From assembly GCA_963932545.1 (NCBI GenBank), contig CAWVRH010000014.1, forward strand, positions 1 to 64,000: DNA of 64,000 nt. The letters run 5' to 3'. Shown here in pieces: positions 1-7,550 of the stretch; positions within the stretch are counted from its first letter, which is position 1, and every line of letters begins with the position of its first letter. The notes under the pieces were generated by a model that was given only the letters and a program-made list of their open reading frames with translations, searched no databases and was not told the DNA's origin. The DNA is from UBA8337 sp963932545. GTDB taxonomy: Bacteria > Pseudomonadota > Alphaproteobacteria > RS24. Made by a program: the position numbers and the translations under genes.

Positions 1-291
1 GTTTTCGTCAACCCAGTCATCCGCGTTGAGGGTTGCCACATAGTCTGACTTTGCCAGATTCCAGGCTTTGTTAAACGCGTCGCTAATGCCCTCGTCTGGT
101 TCGCTTACAAAGCGTGAAACCAGTCCGCTTTCCATCTCTTTTGCGATAAGCACGGGAGTTGAATCGTGGCTTTTCCCGTCCACGATTATGTATTCATCAG
201 GGTTTGAAACTTGGGCTTTAACCGAGTTCATACAGCGTTGAAGCGTCGCCTCAGCGTTAAAGCAAATAGTTGTTAGAGCGATGGTTGCCAT
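1..291 (-). CDS. GT2 family glycosyltransferase, N-terminal fragment (runs off left edge)
   Basis: Reading the minus strand from the ATG at 291 gives 97 open codons up to the window edge, so the gene is cut and its C-terminus is missing. The fragment begins with the GT2 fold signature IALTTICFNAEATLQ. It continues with the nucleotide-binding DGKSHDST segment (residues 39-46) and ends in NADD (89-92), the DXD-like metal/nucleotide site. Such enzymes transfer a sugar from a nucleotide sugar on the cytoplasmic face of the membrane. It diverges from the next gene with about 40 bases between starts. Its donor and acceptor cannot be told. It marks the polysaccharide locus as extending further left. 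Confidence 0.85.
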   Translation of the reverse strand, partial: MATIALTTICFNAEATLQRCMNSVKAQVSNPDEYIIVDGKSHDSTPVLIAKEMESGLVSRFVSEPDEGISDAFNKAWNLAKSDYVATLNADDWVDEN

Positions 292-332
292 TAGAACTTG
301 CCATATCAACATCCGTGATTAATAAGTCTACT

Positions 333-1064
333 ATGTATGCACTAAGACGCCTCAGGTTTCTATCAGCAATTTCTGCTTGGCGCTCGCTTAGGCATTTGGC
401 GTCTTATGAGAACGCCTATCGTGGTAAAAAAGCAGTGATATTATGCAATGGCCCGAGCTTGAACGATGTCGACTTGGAAGCGCTGGATGGTGTTTCGACT
501 TTCGGCCTTAATAAGGTGAATTTATTGTATGGCCGCGTCTCGTTTCGCCCGTCTTTCTTGGTCGCGGTAAATGATTTGGTGTTGTCGCAAAATGCCGATT
601 TTTACCAATCGACCGATACCCCGCTATTTGTGGATGGGTTCAACGCGCGGCGACACTTGAGATATCGAGAAAACCAAATTCATTTATGCTGCTATGAAAA
701 TGGGTTTAGTCGCGCGCCTGAAAAATATGTCAGTCAGGGAGGTACCGTAACTTTTGTGGCGCTTCAATTAGCTTTCTTTATGGGTTTCCAAGAGGTTGCC
801 CTGGTCGGTTGTGATCATTATTTTATAGAGATAGGTGCCCCCCACAGCCTTTTGCATGGAGGGGAGACGGACCCCAACCATTTTGATGCGAGTTATTTTG
901 CGGGTCAAAATTGGCAGGCTCCCGATTTGCAAATGAGTGAACGCTCTTACGCACAAGCTTTGAAGGCATTCCAATCCCATGGGCGTCTCTTGGTCAATGC
1001 ATCGACCGAGACGAAATTAAGCGTTCTGCCGCGACAAAAGCTGACGGCCTTCTTGGCGGGGTAG
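333..1064 (+). CDS. GT42/DUF115-like putative glycosyltransferase (copy 1)
   Basis: This 243-residue protein carries an N-terminal NGPSL motif (residues 39-43). A central TVTFVALQLAFFMGFQEV helix-strand (about 138-155) runs into GCDHYF, followed by DPNHFD (180-185). The same order occurs in the gene at 8692, so the two are paralogues. The NGPSL start and the 'LGxxEIxLxGxDF' core resemble both the DUF115/MptE-like Rossmann family and GT42 (Cst-type) sialyltransferases. The family link is recalled from motifs, not searched. A CMP-sugar synthetase lies between the copies, which fits a CMP-sugar donor. The ATG at 333 was chosen because an upstream ATG at 270 would overlap the divergent gene. No clear ribosome-binding site is visible. 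Confidence 0.7.
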   Translation: MYALRRLRFLSAISAWRSLRHLASYENAYRGKKAVILCNGPSLNDVDLEALDGVSTFGLNKVNLLYGRVSFRPSFLVAVNDLVLSQNADFYQSTDTPLFVDGFNARRHLRYRENQIHLCCYENGFSRAPEKYVSQGGTVTFVALQLAFFMGFQEVALVGCDHYFIEIGAPHSLLHGGETDPNHFDASYFAGQNWQAPDLQMSERSYAQALKAFQSHGRLLVNASTETKLSVLPRQKLTAFLAG

Positions 1065-1108
1065 GATTTTAAGGTTGGATTTTTTTTCCGAATCTTTATT
1101 ATACGGGG

Positions 1109-1897
1109 ATGAAAAAAAAAGTAACTTTATTTGCGGATCTTTGGAACGAAAAAGGTGCTGTTTGGCGTCTTTTTAAGAATGCTATGCGTGCAAAAACGCG
1201 GTTTGCACGGGCGTCTTTCCTATGGAATTTTATTCAACCGATCGTTCCGCTCGGGTTCTATATTCTTTTGTCGCAAATCAACGTGTTCCCACAAGTGGAT
1301 GGCATGAGCCGTTTGACCTTTGTCAGTATTGGCGTCACTCTCTGGCTCTTGTTCTCTGGACTTATCATGGTCCCTATGAATGGTCTTGAAGGGGCTTTGA
1401 GGGATCTGAGTAACGCCCGACTATCGGCTCTTTCACAATTATTTATCCGTCTAAATGATCTAATTTTCGACACTTTAGTGCGGGTCGTATTCGTCACCTT
1501 TATTCTTATTTTCGCGAGTGAAGATAGTTTGGAAGTGAACCTCCTGTTTATCCCTTTTACGATTCTTGTGATGTTTTTATGCTTTGGTCTTGGAATTATT
1601 TTAGGCACGTTTAATTTGGTAATGGGGGATGTTGGACGCGTTGTCACCATTTTACTCCAATATGGGATTTTTGTATCTGGCGTTATTTTCCCCATCTCGA
1701 GATTGGGTGAATTAGGCGGTTACCTAGCCTTAAATCCATTGTTTTTAGCAATCCAGAATTTGCGGTCTCTTATCGTTTCTGGAGGGTATGAACTGAGCTT
1801 GGCGGCGCTTTCTTGGATTGGCTTTGGCTTGCTCGTCTTTGTTTGGGCTTTCGTAGTTATAAATATTCTAAAAGACGAACTGAAGGGCAGGCTATGA
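1109..1897 (+). CDS. wzm: ABC-2 type polysaccharide export permease (Wzm/KpsM family)
   Basis: The 262-residue protein has a short charged N-terminus, then about six hydrophobic membrane spans. The proline-containing segments FIQPIVPLGF and FPISRLGELGGYLALNPLF are typical of Wzm/TagG/KpsM permeases. It would form the inner-membrane channel that exports a lipid-linked glycan, powered by the ATPase whose ATG overlaps its stop by four bases (ATGA). That overlap makes co-translation likely. The ATPase partner carries a Wzt-like carbohydrate-binding tail, so an O-antigen-type (Wzm) role is favoured over a capsule-type (KpsM) one. Substrate is unknown. Confidence 0.88.
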   Translation: MKKKVTLFADLWNEKGAVWRLFKNAMRAKTRFARASFLWNFIQPIVPLGFYILLSQINVFPQVDGMSRLTFVSIGVTLWLLFSGLIMVPMNGLEGALRDLSNARLSALSQLFIRLNDLIFDTLVRVVFVTFILIFASEDSLEVNLLFIPFTILVMFLCFGLGIILGTFNLVMGDVGRVVTILLQYGIFVSGVIFPISRLGELGGYLALNPLFLAIQNLRSLIVSGGYELSLAALSWIGFGLLVFVWAFVVINILKDELKGRL

Positions 1898-3198
1898 GTG
1901 ACGTGCTGATTGAGGCGAAGGCAGTTCGCAAGTATTTTTCGCGCAACGGCAAAGTAACTCGTTCAGATGTCGGTTCGCGAGCTCTGTCTGCTTTATTAGG
2001 TCGTAGGTCGAACAAAATTCCAGCTGCCTTCGATAAAGATGGCTTTGCGGCTTTGGATGATGTTTCTTTCCAAGTGAAGCGCGGAGAAGCCATTGGAATT
2101 ATTGGACGAAATGGCGCTGGGAAGACAACTCTGTTGAATATTTTGGCAGGATTCTCAAGAGCCGATTTGGGCGAGGTGAGGATGCACGGGCGCGTCGTTT
2201 CGCTCATCACTCTGGCCAGCGGCATGCAAAGCGATTTGACGGGTCGAGAGAATATATACACAAAAGGAGCGCTGATTGGACTGAAAGAAAACGCCATTCG
2301 AGAGCGTGAACAGGACATAATTGATTTTTCTGAGCTAGAATCCTTTATTGATGCACCCTTTAAGACTTATTCGGCGGGCATGAAAATGCGCCTTGCTTTT
2401 GCAATCAACATTCATAGCGAAGCGGATATATTTATTGTCGATGAAGTTTTATCGGTCGGTGATTTTGCCTTTCGCAACAAATGTTATGATTATTTTCAAA
2501 CCGTAAAAAAGAATTCCGCGGTGGTTCTGGTAAGCCACTCGATGAACGATATTGCTAAGTTTTGCGACAGGGCTATATTTTTGCATAAAGGCGTTGTTAA
2601 AGCAGAGGGAAGCCCACAATCGGTAATCAGTGCTTATCAATCGGAGGAGCCAGAGAAGCCGAAAGAAAAAAAACCAGCCAAGCCACCAGCCAAGCTACCA
2701 GCCAAGCTACCAGCTAAGTCAGTGCCAAGTTCAGATGCGGGAGGGGAAGTTCCGTTGAGCGCAGAGAATTTAACTCAGCCTGTGGTTTCGCTTAACGGAA
2801 AAAATTTACAACAACCGCAAACTTTTGGTCACGGGACGCCGGCTCACTTTGAGTTTGATTTTTCGGTTAAAAACCTTCAAACGAAACTTAGTCTGTCTCT
2901 CGTTTTCTATAAAAACAGCTTACAAATGTTCAACCTTGAGACAGAATCGGACCATTGCGTAATTGCTTTGGAACCCGAAAATGAGGAGTGGGTTTCCGTT
3001 TCGTTAAAATGCTCTATCGAGTCTTTCCCGCTTGTTTCAGGCACTTATTCGCCGGTTCTGGTAATCCATGATGGGCGCAGATATTTGCTTCGTAAAATGT
3101 GTGCGCCAATTACTGTTGAGAAAGACAGATTATACCGTATGGGAGAGTTTTCTGTTCCCAAGCAATGGTCGGTAACAACGGGCGCCGACAAGAAGTGA
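1894..3198 (+). CDS. wzt: ABC polysaccharide export ATPase with Wzt-type C-terminal domain
   Basis: Residues 1-245 form the ATPase: Walker A GRNGAGKTT (71-79), signature YSAGMKMRLAF (near 158) and Walker B FIVDEVLS (near 180), then the switch histidine in LVSHSM. A Lys/Pro/Ala-rich linker (about 253-276) joins it to a roughly 150-residue beta-sandwich-like domain of the Wzt carbohydrate-binding type. In characterised systems that domain recognises the finished, end-capped O-antigen chain and gates export. The start was set at the ATG preceded by GAAGGGCAG that overlaps the permease stop. A longer reading from 1813 lies inside the permease and was not used. At 434 residues it fits the length of Wzt proteins carrying this extra domain. 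Confidence 0.9.
   Translation: MSDVLIEAKAVRKYFSRNGKVTRSDVGSRALSALLGRRSNKIPAAFDKDGFAALDDVSFQVKRGEAIGIIGRNGAGKTTLLNILAGFSRADLGEVRMHGRVVSLITLASGMQSDLTGRENIYTKGALIGLKENAIREREQDIIDFSELESFIDAPFKTYSAGMKMRLAFAINIHSEADIFIVDEVLSVGDFAFRNKCYDYFQTVKKNSAVVLVSHSMNDIAKFCDRAIFLHKGVVKAEGSPQSVISAYQSEEPEKPKEKKPAKPPAKLPAKLPAKSVPSSDAGGEVPLSAENLTQPVVSLNGKNLQQPQTFGHGTPAHFEFDFSVKNLQTKLSLSLVFYKNSLQMFNLETESDHCVIALEPENEEWVSVSLKCSIESFPLVSGTYSPVLVIHDGRRYLLRKMCAPITVEKDRLYRMGEFSVPKQWSVTTGADKK
2671..2718 (+). repeat. Four tandem 12-base units in the wzt linker
   Basis: Four consecutive 12-base copies (consensus CYACCAGCCAAG) encode PAK-type tetrapeptides in the linker between the ATPase and the sugar-binding domain of the wzt gene. 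The middle copies are near identical, which points to recent slippage. Copy number could vary between strains without shifting the frame. Confidence 0.85.
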
Positions 3199-3273
3199 GC
3201 ATTTTTTCGTTTCAGGTGGCAGCGGAATAAGTAACTCTGCTAGCGCGTGCGAGAGGCTTAGGGAAACAGGTTG

Positions 3274-4086
3274 ATGATAGACGCTTCTTTCGAAATTAGG
3301 CATGACACCCAAGCTTTGCTGGGTGAAGGATTATTTGTCCAAAATGGTGAAATATACTGGGTCGACATTGAATCCCAGAGGGTGTTTTGGGAGGGCGATG
3401 CGTTTGACTTGCCAGAGGATATTCCCTCCGTCATTCTTGATAAGACAGAGGACGTGCTTTTGATCGGAACCCACAGGGGCATCGGTGGTCTGGCTTCAAA
3501 TGGTGAGTTTACGCTGCACTTTACTCTGCCAGGACACGACCTAGATTTATTTCGACTTAATGATGGGTGTAAATTAAGCGATGGGAGCTATCTCGTTGGG
3601 TCTATGTCGCGCTCCAATCCGGCCCCCATGGCAGGGGTGATTTACCACTTTGATGGAGCGGGTGTTTGTCAGCCCTGGAACTGGCCTTGCCATATTCCCA
3701 ATAGCTTTATTGAGTTGCCCGATGGTAGCGTTCTTATTTCTGACAGCTTGAAGCAAACTGTTTTCAAGCTTGATAGAAGCGCTCCTTCCTCGACGCCTGA
3801 GATTTGGTATCGCACCGCAGATGGAACCGCCCCCGATGGTGGCTGTTTGTTGCCTAATGGGCACATTGCGATAGCTATCTGGAATGGATGTTGTATTCGA
3901 GTTCTGGACAAAAATGGCCAACCTGTTAAAGACATAACGGTTCCGTTTCGAAAGCCTACCAACTGCAAGTTTGATGTTAAAACCGGCAAGCTCTTGGTCA
4001 CCTCAGCAAGGGTAGAGACAGACACGAACGAATTATATGACTACCCTTTATCTGGAAATTTAATAGCTTTAGATATCGGTTTGTAG
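3274..4086 (+). CDS. SMP-30/gluconolactonase-like beta-propeller protein
   Basis: The protein (270 residues) shows the SMP-30/LRE pattern: a start-of-fold LLGEGLFVQNGEIYWVDIE-type segment holding the usual metal-ligand Glu, then NDG, PDGSVLISDS and PDGGCLLPNGHIAIA blade repeats. Family members are calcium- or zinc-dependent sugar lactonases in the cytoplasm or periplasm. No signal peptide is seen, so a cytoplasmic place is likely. It sits upstream of a GT2, a CMP-sugar synthetase, a hydroxyacid dehydrogenase and an SDR. It may therefore open a lactone made by a sugar dehydrogenase in that set, which is inference. An AGGGA site precedes the ATG; a TTG three bases earlier is an alternative start. 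Confidence 0.78.
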   Translation: MIDASFEIRHDTQALLGEGLFVQNGEIYWVDIESQRVFWEGDAFDLPEDIPSVILDKTEDVLLIGTHRGIGGLASNGEFTLHFTLPGHDLDLFRLNDGCKLSDGSYLVGSMSRSNPAPMAGVIYHFDGAGVCQPWNWPCHIPNSFIELPDGSVLISDSLKQTVFKLDRSAPSSTPEIWYRTADGTAPDGGCLLPNGHIAIAIWNGCCIRVLDKNGQPVKDITVPFRKPTNCKFDVKTGKLLVTSARVETDTNELYDYPLSGNLIALDIGL

Positions 4087-4114
4087 CCTTAAAGGCCCAT
4101 ACATGGAGGCGTGC

Positions 4115-4996
4115 ATGAATATTTCTATTGTTATTCGTACCTTGAACGAAGGCCTTTATCTTGGGGAGCTGCTGGCAAGCATTGAAGCTCAGGAAAGTGA
4201 GCACAATGTAGAAGTCGTCATTATCGATAGCGGGTCGACAGATGAAACTCTCTCCTTAGCTAAGCAATTTGACACGCGGATTACCTTCATTAAAAAGCAG
4301 GAATTTTCTTTTGGTCGTTCGTTGAACATGGGGTGTGATTTTGCAAGTGGCGAAGTGCTGGCTTTTGTAAGCGGTCATTGTGTGCCGGCAGATACGAATT
4401 GGCTGTCTAATCTCGTGGCGCCAATTGCGACAGGGGCGGCTGGTTATGTTTATGGCCGTCAAATTGGCCGTGATAATACAAAATTCAGCGAGCATCAGGT
4501 GTTTGAAAAATATTTTCCGGCAAGTGACACTCACGGAAATGCTGATTATTTTTGTAATAATGCCAATGCGGTCCTTCGGCGGGATGTTTGGCAGAAGTAT
4601 AAATTTGACGAGCAAATTACGGGCCTTGAGGACATGGAGCTGGCTCAGCGCTATATTTCGAAAGGCGGAAAAGTTGCGTATGTGCCGGACTCCATTGTCT
4701 ATCATATGCATAATGAGAACTGGTCTCAGACACGTCGGCGATATGAGCGAGAAGCTTTGGCACTTCGCCAGATTGAGCCCAGGTTGCGCTTGTACCTGAC
4801 CGAAGCCTTGCGTTTCTTCTTTGTGTCTCTTCTGCATGACAGCTCGAAGGCTATGGAGCAGAAACAGTTTTTGATGCAGTTTATTTCGATTGTAAATTTT
4901 CGGGCTGCACAATATGCAGGTAGCTACATGGGAAGCCGAGAGAGCCGTGTGTTATCTCGAAAGCAAAAAAGATCTTATTTTTATCCCAGTGGTTAG
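4115..4996 (+). CDS. GT2 family glycosyltransferase
   Basis: This 293-residue cytosolic or membrane-associated transferase has the N-terminal fold MNISIVIRTLNEG, the nucleotide-binding IDSGSTDET segment, and a later LEDMELAQRYISKGG stretch like the acid/base ED motif of GT-A enzymes. The metal site region reads AFVSGHCVP, where many GT2 proteins have an Asp-rich motif, so metal binding may differ. The start at 4115 is supported by GGAGG ten bases upstream; an in-frame ATG four codons earlier has no such site. It lies directly before the CMP-sugar synthetase gene, eight bases apart, so the pair probably share a transcript. Donor and acceptor are unknown. Confidence 0.87.
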   Translation: MNISIVIRTLNEGLYLGELLASIEAQESEHNVEVVIIDSGSTDETLSLAKQFDTRITFIKKQEFSFGRSLNMGCDFASGEVLAFVSGHCVPADTNWLSNLVAPIATGAAGYVYGRQIGRDNTKFSEHQVFEKYFPASDTHGNADYFCNNANAVLRRDVWQKYKFDEQITGLEDMELAQRYISKGGKVAYVPDSIVYHMHNENWSQTRRRYEREALALRQIEPRLRLYLTEALRFFFVSLLHDSSKAMEQKQFLMQFISIVNFRAAQYAGSYMGSRESRVLSRKQKRSYFYPSG

Positions 4997-5004
4997 GAGT
5001 TAAT

Positions 5005-5685
5005 ATGAAAATTATCGCCCTTCTTCCTATGAAAGCAAACAGCCAGCGCGTGCCGGGTAAGAACTTTCGTGACTTTTCGGGAAAGCCTCTCTTTGCTTGG
5101 ATACTCGACACACTATTGTCTATCGAGGCGATTGATAAAGTAGTGATAGATACAGATGCGCGTGCCGAATTAGAAGCGCGTGGGCTGAAAGATAGCGAGC
5201 GTGTGACGCTACAACAGCGCCCGGATAACTTGTGTGGCGACACGGTTTCGATGAACCATATTCTGGCCCATGATATAAAAACCAACTCAGCCGACATATA
5301 TATTATGACCCATACTACCAACCCGTTTTTATCTGCGGCAACGATAAGCGATGGTATTCAGAAATATCAGGCGGCTCTGAAACTGGGTCATGATAGCTTG
5401 TTTAGCGTTGACCCCATGCAAATGCGGTTCTACCGATCGGATATGTCACCTGTAAATCACGATCCGGATAATCTTATCCAAACACAAGATCTTGAGGCTT
5501 GGTTCGCAGAGAACTCTAATTTGTACATATTCTCACGCGAAAGTTTTGAACGTACGCAGGCCCGTATCGGGAAAAAACCAATACTCATGCCAACACCCAA
5601 ATTTGAGTCTGTTGATATTGATACGCCCGAAGACTGGGATTTTGCTGAGGCGATCGCACACGCCCGACAAACTGGAAGGGTTTAA
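5005..5685 (+). CDS. Acylneuraminate/CMP-sugar cytidylyltransferase family protein
   Basis: The 226-residue protein opens with LLPMKANSQRVPGKNF followed by SGKPL, the CTP-binding signature of the NeuA/KdsB/PseF family. It ends with the characteristic VDIDTPEDWDFAEA block. Family enzymes join CMP to an acidic 2-keto sugar (sialic, pseudaminic, legionaminic or Kdo-type) and release pyrophosphate. No NeuB-type synthase, 2-epimerase or aminotransferase is present in the window, so the sugar is not identified. The MKANSQRVPGKN variant differs from the usual PARGGSKGIPRKN. The neighbouring hydroxyacid dehydrogenase and SDR suggest a non-standard acid. A TAGGAG site precedes the ATG. Confidence 0.85.
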   Translation: MKIIALLPMKANSQRVPGKNFRDFSGKPLFAWILDTLLSIEAIDKVVIDTDARAELEARGLKDSERVTLQQRPDNLCGDTVSMNHILAHDIKTNSADIYIMTHTTNPFLSAATISDGIQKYQAALKLGHDSLFSVDPMQMRFYRSDMSPVNHDPDNLIQTQDLEAWFAENSNLYIFSRESFERTQARIGKKPILMPTPKFESVDIDTPEDWDFAEAIAHARQTGRV

Positions 5686-5688
5686 CGC

Positions 5689-6624
5689 ATGCGTATTCTC
5701 GTTACTTGCCCGCCGATGATTGGCGCCCAGAAACATTTTCTCCCCATGTTCGCCGAACTCGGCTGGGAGGCCGTCATTCCTGAGTTCACACAAGTTATGA
5801 CCGAAGCGGAATTATGCGACCTCCTTCCCACATGTGACGGTTGGATAATTGGCGATGACCCCGCCACCCGAGCCGTGTTTGAGGCAGGGAAGGCGGGGCA
5901 ATTGCGTGCCGTGGTCAAATGGGGCGTTGGGGTGGACAATGTTGATTTTGACGCGTGTCAGGATTTAGGCCTTCCGGTATCGAACACGCCAAATATGTTT
6001 GGGCAAGAAGTTGCGGATGTGGCGATGGGCTATGTTATCGGCCTGGCACGTCAACTTTTCGAGATTGATGCTAAAGTTCGCCAAGGAAATTGGTTTAAGC
6101 CCCAAGGTCAATCTTTGACCGGTAAAAAAGTGGGTGTTGTCGGATATGGTGATATTGGCCGCAATACCTGCCACCGTTTATTGGCCTTTGGGATGGACGT
6201 GCAAACTTGGGATCCGTCGTTTAAACCCGAAGATATGGAGGCCAAGGTTACCCATAAGGTTTGGCCGCAAGGGCTGGAGGATTGCGATTATGTGGTTTTC
6301 ACGTGTGCCCTAAATGAAGCGACCCAGCATATGTTGAACGCGCAAAGTCTTGCAAACTGCAAAGTTGGGGTAAGGATTGTAAATGTTGCACGAGGCCCGC
6401 TTATCGACGAGACAGAGCTTTTAGCGGCGCTGGCCTCGGGGCATGTGGCGGCCGCGGCCCTGGATGTTTTTGAGGTAGAGCCGCTTTCTACCGAACATGC
6501 GTTATTGTCGATGCCGAATGTGCTGGTTGGCTCTCACAATGGGTCGAACACGTTCGAGGGTGTGATGCGGGCGACCACGCGCGCGATTGATTTGATGCGA
6601 GGATTTTTGAGTGACACAGCCTAA
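5689..6624 (+). CDS. D-2-hydroxyacid dehydrogenase (phosphoglycerate-dehydrogenase-like)
   Basis: The 311-residue enzyme has the NAD-binding loop VGVVGYGDIG, preceded by the GVDNVDFDACQDLGLPVSNT segment. The catalytic Arg lies in NVARGPLIDE, the Glu in LDVFEVEPLS and the His in VGSHNGSN. This is the complete R-E-H triad of D-isomer 2-hydroxyacid dehydrogenases, which interconvert a 2-keto acid and a D-hydroxy acid. It lacks the C-terminal ACT regulatory domain of biosynthetic SerA. Its place three bases after the CMP-sugar synthetase and overlapping an SDR argues for sugar metabolism rather than serine synthesis. The substrate is unknown. Confidence 0.87.
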   Translation: MRILVTCPPMIGAQKHFLPMFAELGWEAVIPEFTQVMTEAELCDLLPTCDGWIIGDDPATRAVFEAGKAGQLRAVVKWGVGVDNVDFDACQDLGLPVSNTPNMFGQEVADVAMGYVIGLARQLFEIDAKVRQGNWFKPQGQSLTGKKVGVVGYGDIGRNTCHRLLAFGMDVQTWDPSFKPEDMEAKVTHKVWPQGLEDCDYVVFTCALNEATQHMLNAQSLANCKVGVRIVNVARGPLIDETELLAALASGHVAAAALDVFEVEPLSTEHALLSMPNVLVGSHNGSNTFEGVMRATTRAIDLMRGFLSDTA

Positions 6625-7378
6625 GACCATTATCATAACGGGCTGCAATGGTGGCATTGGAGCTATTATGACCCGCGAGTTAATCGCTCATGGCTATCAT
6701 GTCATCGGCCTTGATCAGGGTACTTGCTCTGCGACGCAATTGCTGGATAGCGGGTCCTTTGACTTCATTGCTTGTGACCTTTTTGAATTGGTCAATGATC
6801 CAGCTGTCCAAGACCAGTTTAACAAAGACCTTTCTAAGCTGGCTAGCTTTACGTTTTTGTTCGGTTTGGTGAACAATGCCGCGGTTCAGATTGTTTCTCC
6901 CGCTAAAGATATGGCTTTAGAAGATTTTCGCAAAACACTCGATGTGAATGTGACAGCCGCCTTTGAATTATCGCGCATATGTTATGATAAATTGGCTGAA
7001 AATCAGGGTTCGATTGTTAATATTTCCTCCATCCACGCGCGCCTGTCGAAGAAGCAATTTGTTGCTTATGCGACGTCCAAAGCAGCTTTATCTGCTTTAA
7101 CCCGCTATTTGGCATTGGATTGGGGTGGGACGGTGAGAGTGAATGCTATTGAGCCAGCCGCCATTGAAACCGATATGCTGAAGGCAGGTTTTGGGACGGA
7201 TTGGCCACAGGCCAAAGACCAAATAGAGGCCTGCCACCCAAGCCAGAAAATCGGCCAGCCGGAGGAGGTGGCTAAAGCTGCCCGCTTCCTGCTCGAGGGG
7301 CAGGGTTTTTTAACGGGGGCTATTGTTGATATTTCCGGGGCTATATCTGCCGTTCTAAACGATCCAAATGCAGTATAG
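6611..7378 (+). CDS. SDR family oxidoreductase
   Basis: The classical short-chain dehydrogenase layout is present in 255 residues: TGCNGGIG cofactor loop at the N-terminus, NNAAV, catalytic Ser in NISSIHA, and YATSK for Tyr and Lys. The C-terminus ends with the usual FLTGAIVDISGA block. A GTG start is inferred because GAGGA lies seven bases upstream and the reading overlaps the preceding gene by 14 bases, which suggests coupling. It most likely reduces or oxidises an intermediate of the CMP-sugar cassette. About 170 bases without a gene follow before the next transcript. Confidence 0.87.
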   Translation: MTQPKTIIITGCNGGIGAIMTRELIAHGYHVIGLDQGTCSATQLLDSGSFDFIACDLFELVNDPAVQDQFNKDLSKLASFTFLFGLVNNAAVQIVSPAKDMALEDFRKTLDVNVTAAFELSRICYDKLAENQGSIVNISSIHARLSKKQFVAYATSKAALSALTRYLALDWGGTVRVNAIEPAAIETDMLKAGFGTDWPQAKDQIEACHPSQKIGQPEEVAKAARFLLEGQGFLTGAIVDISGAISAVLNDPNAV

Positions 7379-7430
7379 GGCAGCCGCATTAATTCTCATT
7401 TAGGGTTCCGCAGGGGAATGTCTATAATGC

Positions 7431-7459
7431 TTGAAGCGTAACTAAACTTCACTTATAAA
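7431..7459 (+). promoter_or_regulatory. Candidate sigma-70 promoter TTGAAG-N17-TATAAA
   Basis: A -35-like TTGAAG and a -10-like TATAAA are separated by exactly 17 bases, about 90 bases before the ATG of the GT2 gene at 7551. It lies in the only sizeable gap in this part of the cluster and would start a second transcript for the genes 7551-10499. The call is from pattern alone. Confidence 0.5.
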
Positions 7460-7550
7460 TACCTTAGGGATTAGGTGCCATGAAGTTTATGGGCTCCAAA
7501 TACTTTGAGTCTCTCAAAATAGTGTTTGGAAGTTGAGGTTTAAAAAAACT

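Noticed and set aside
2671..2718. Tandem repeat considered as a CRISPR-like array
   Set aside because: The units are 12 bases with no spacers and lie in frame inside the wzt coding sequence.
5689..6624. Annotation as serA of serine biosynthesis
   Set aside because: The ACT domain is missing and the gene is embedded between a CMP-sugar synthetase and an SDR, so a sugar-linked role is more likely.
7480..7536. 18-codon open frame (MKFMGSKYFESLKIVFGS) before the GT2 gene
   Set aside because: It has a weak ribosome site and no recognisable leader-peptide feature, and its size is within chance expectation. It could be revisited if translation data exist.
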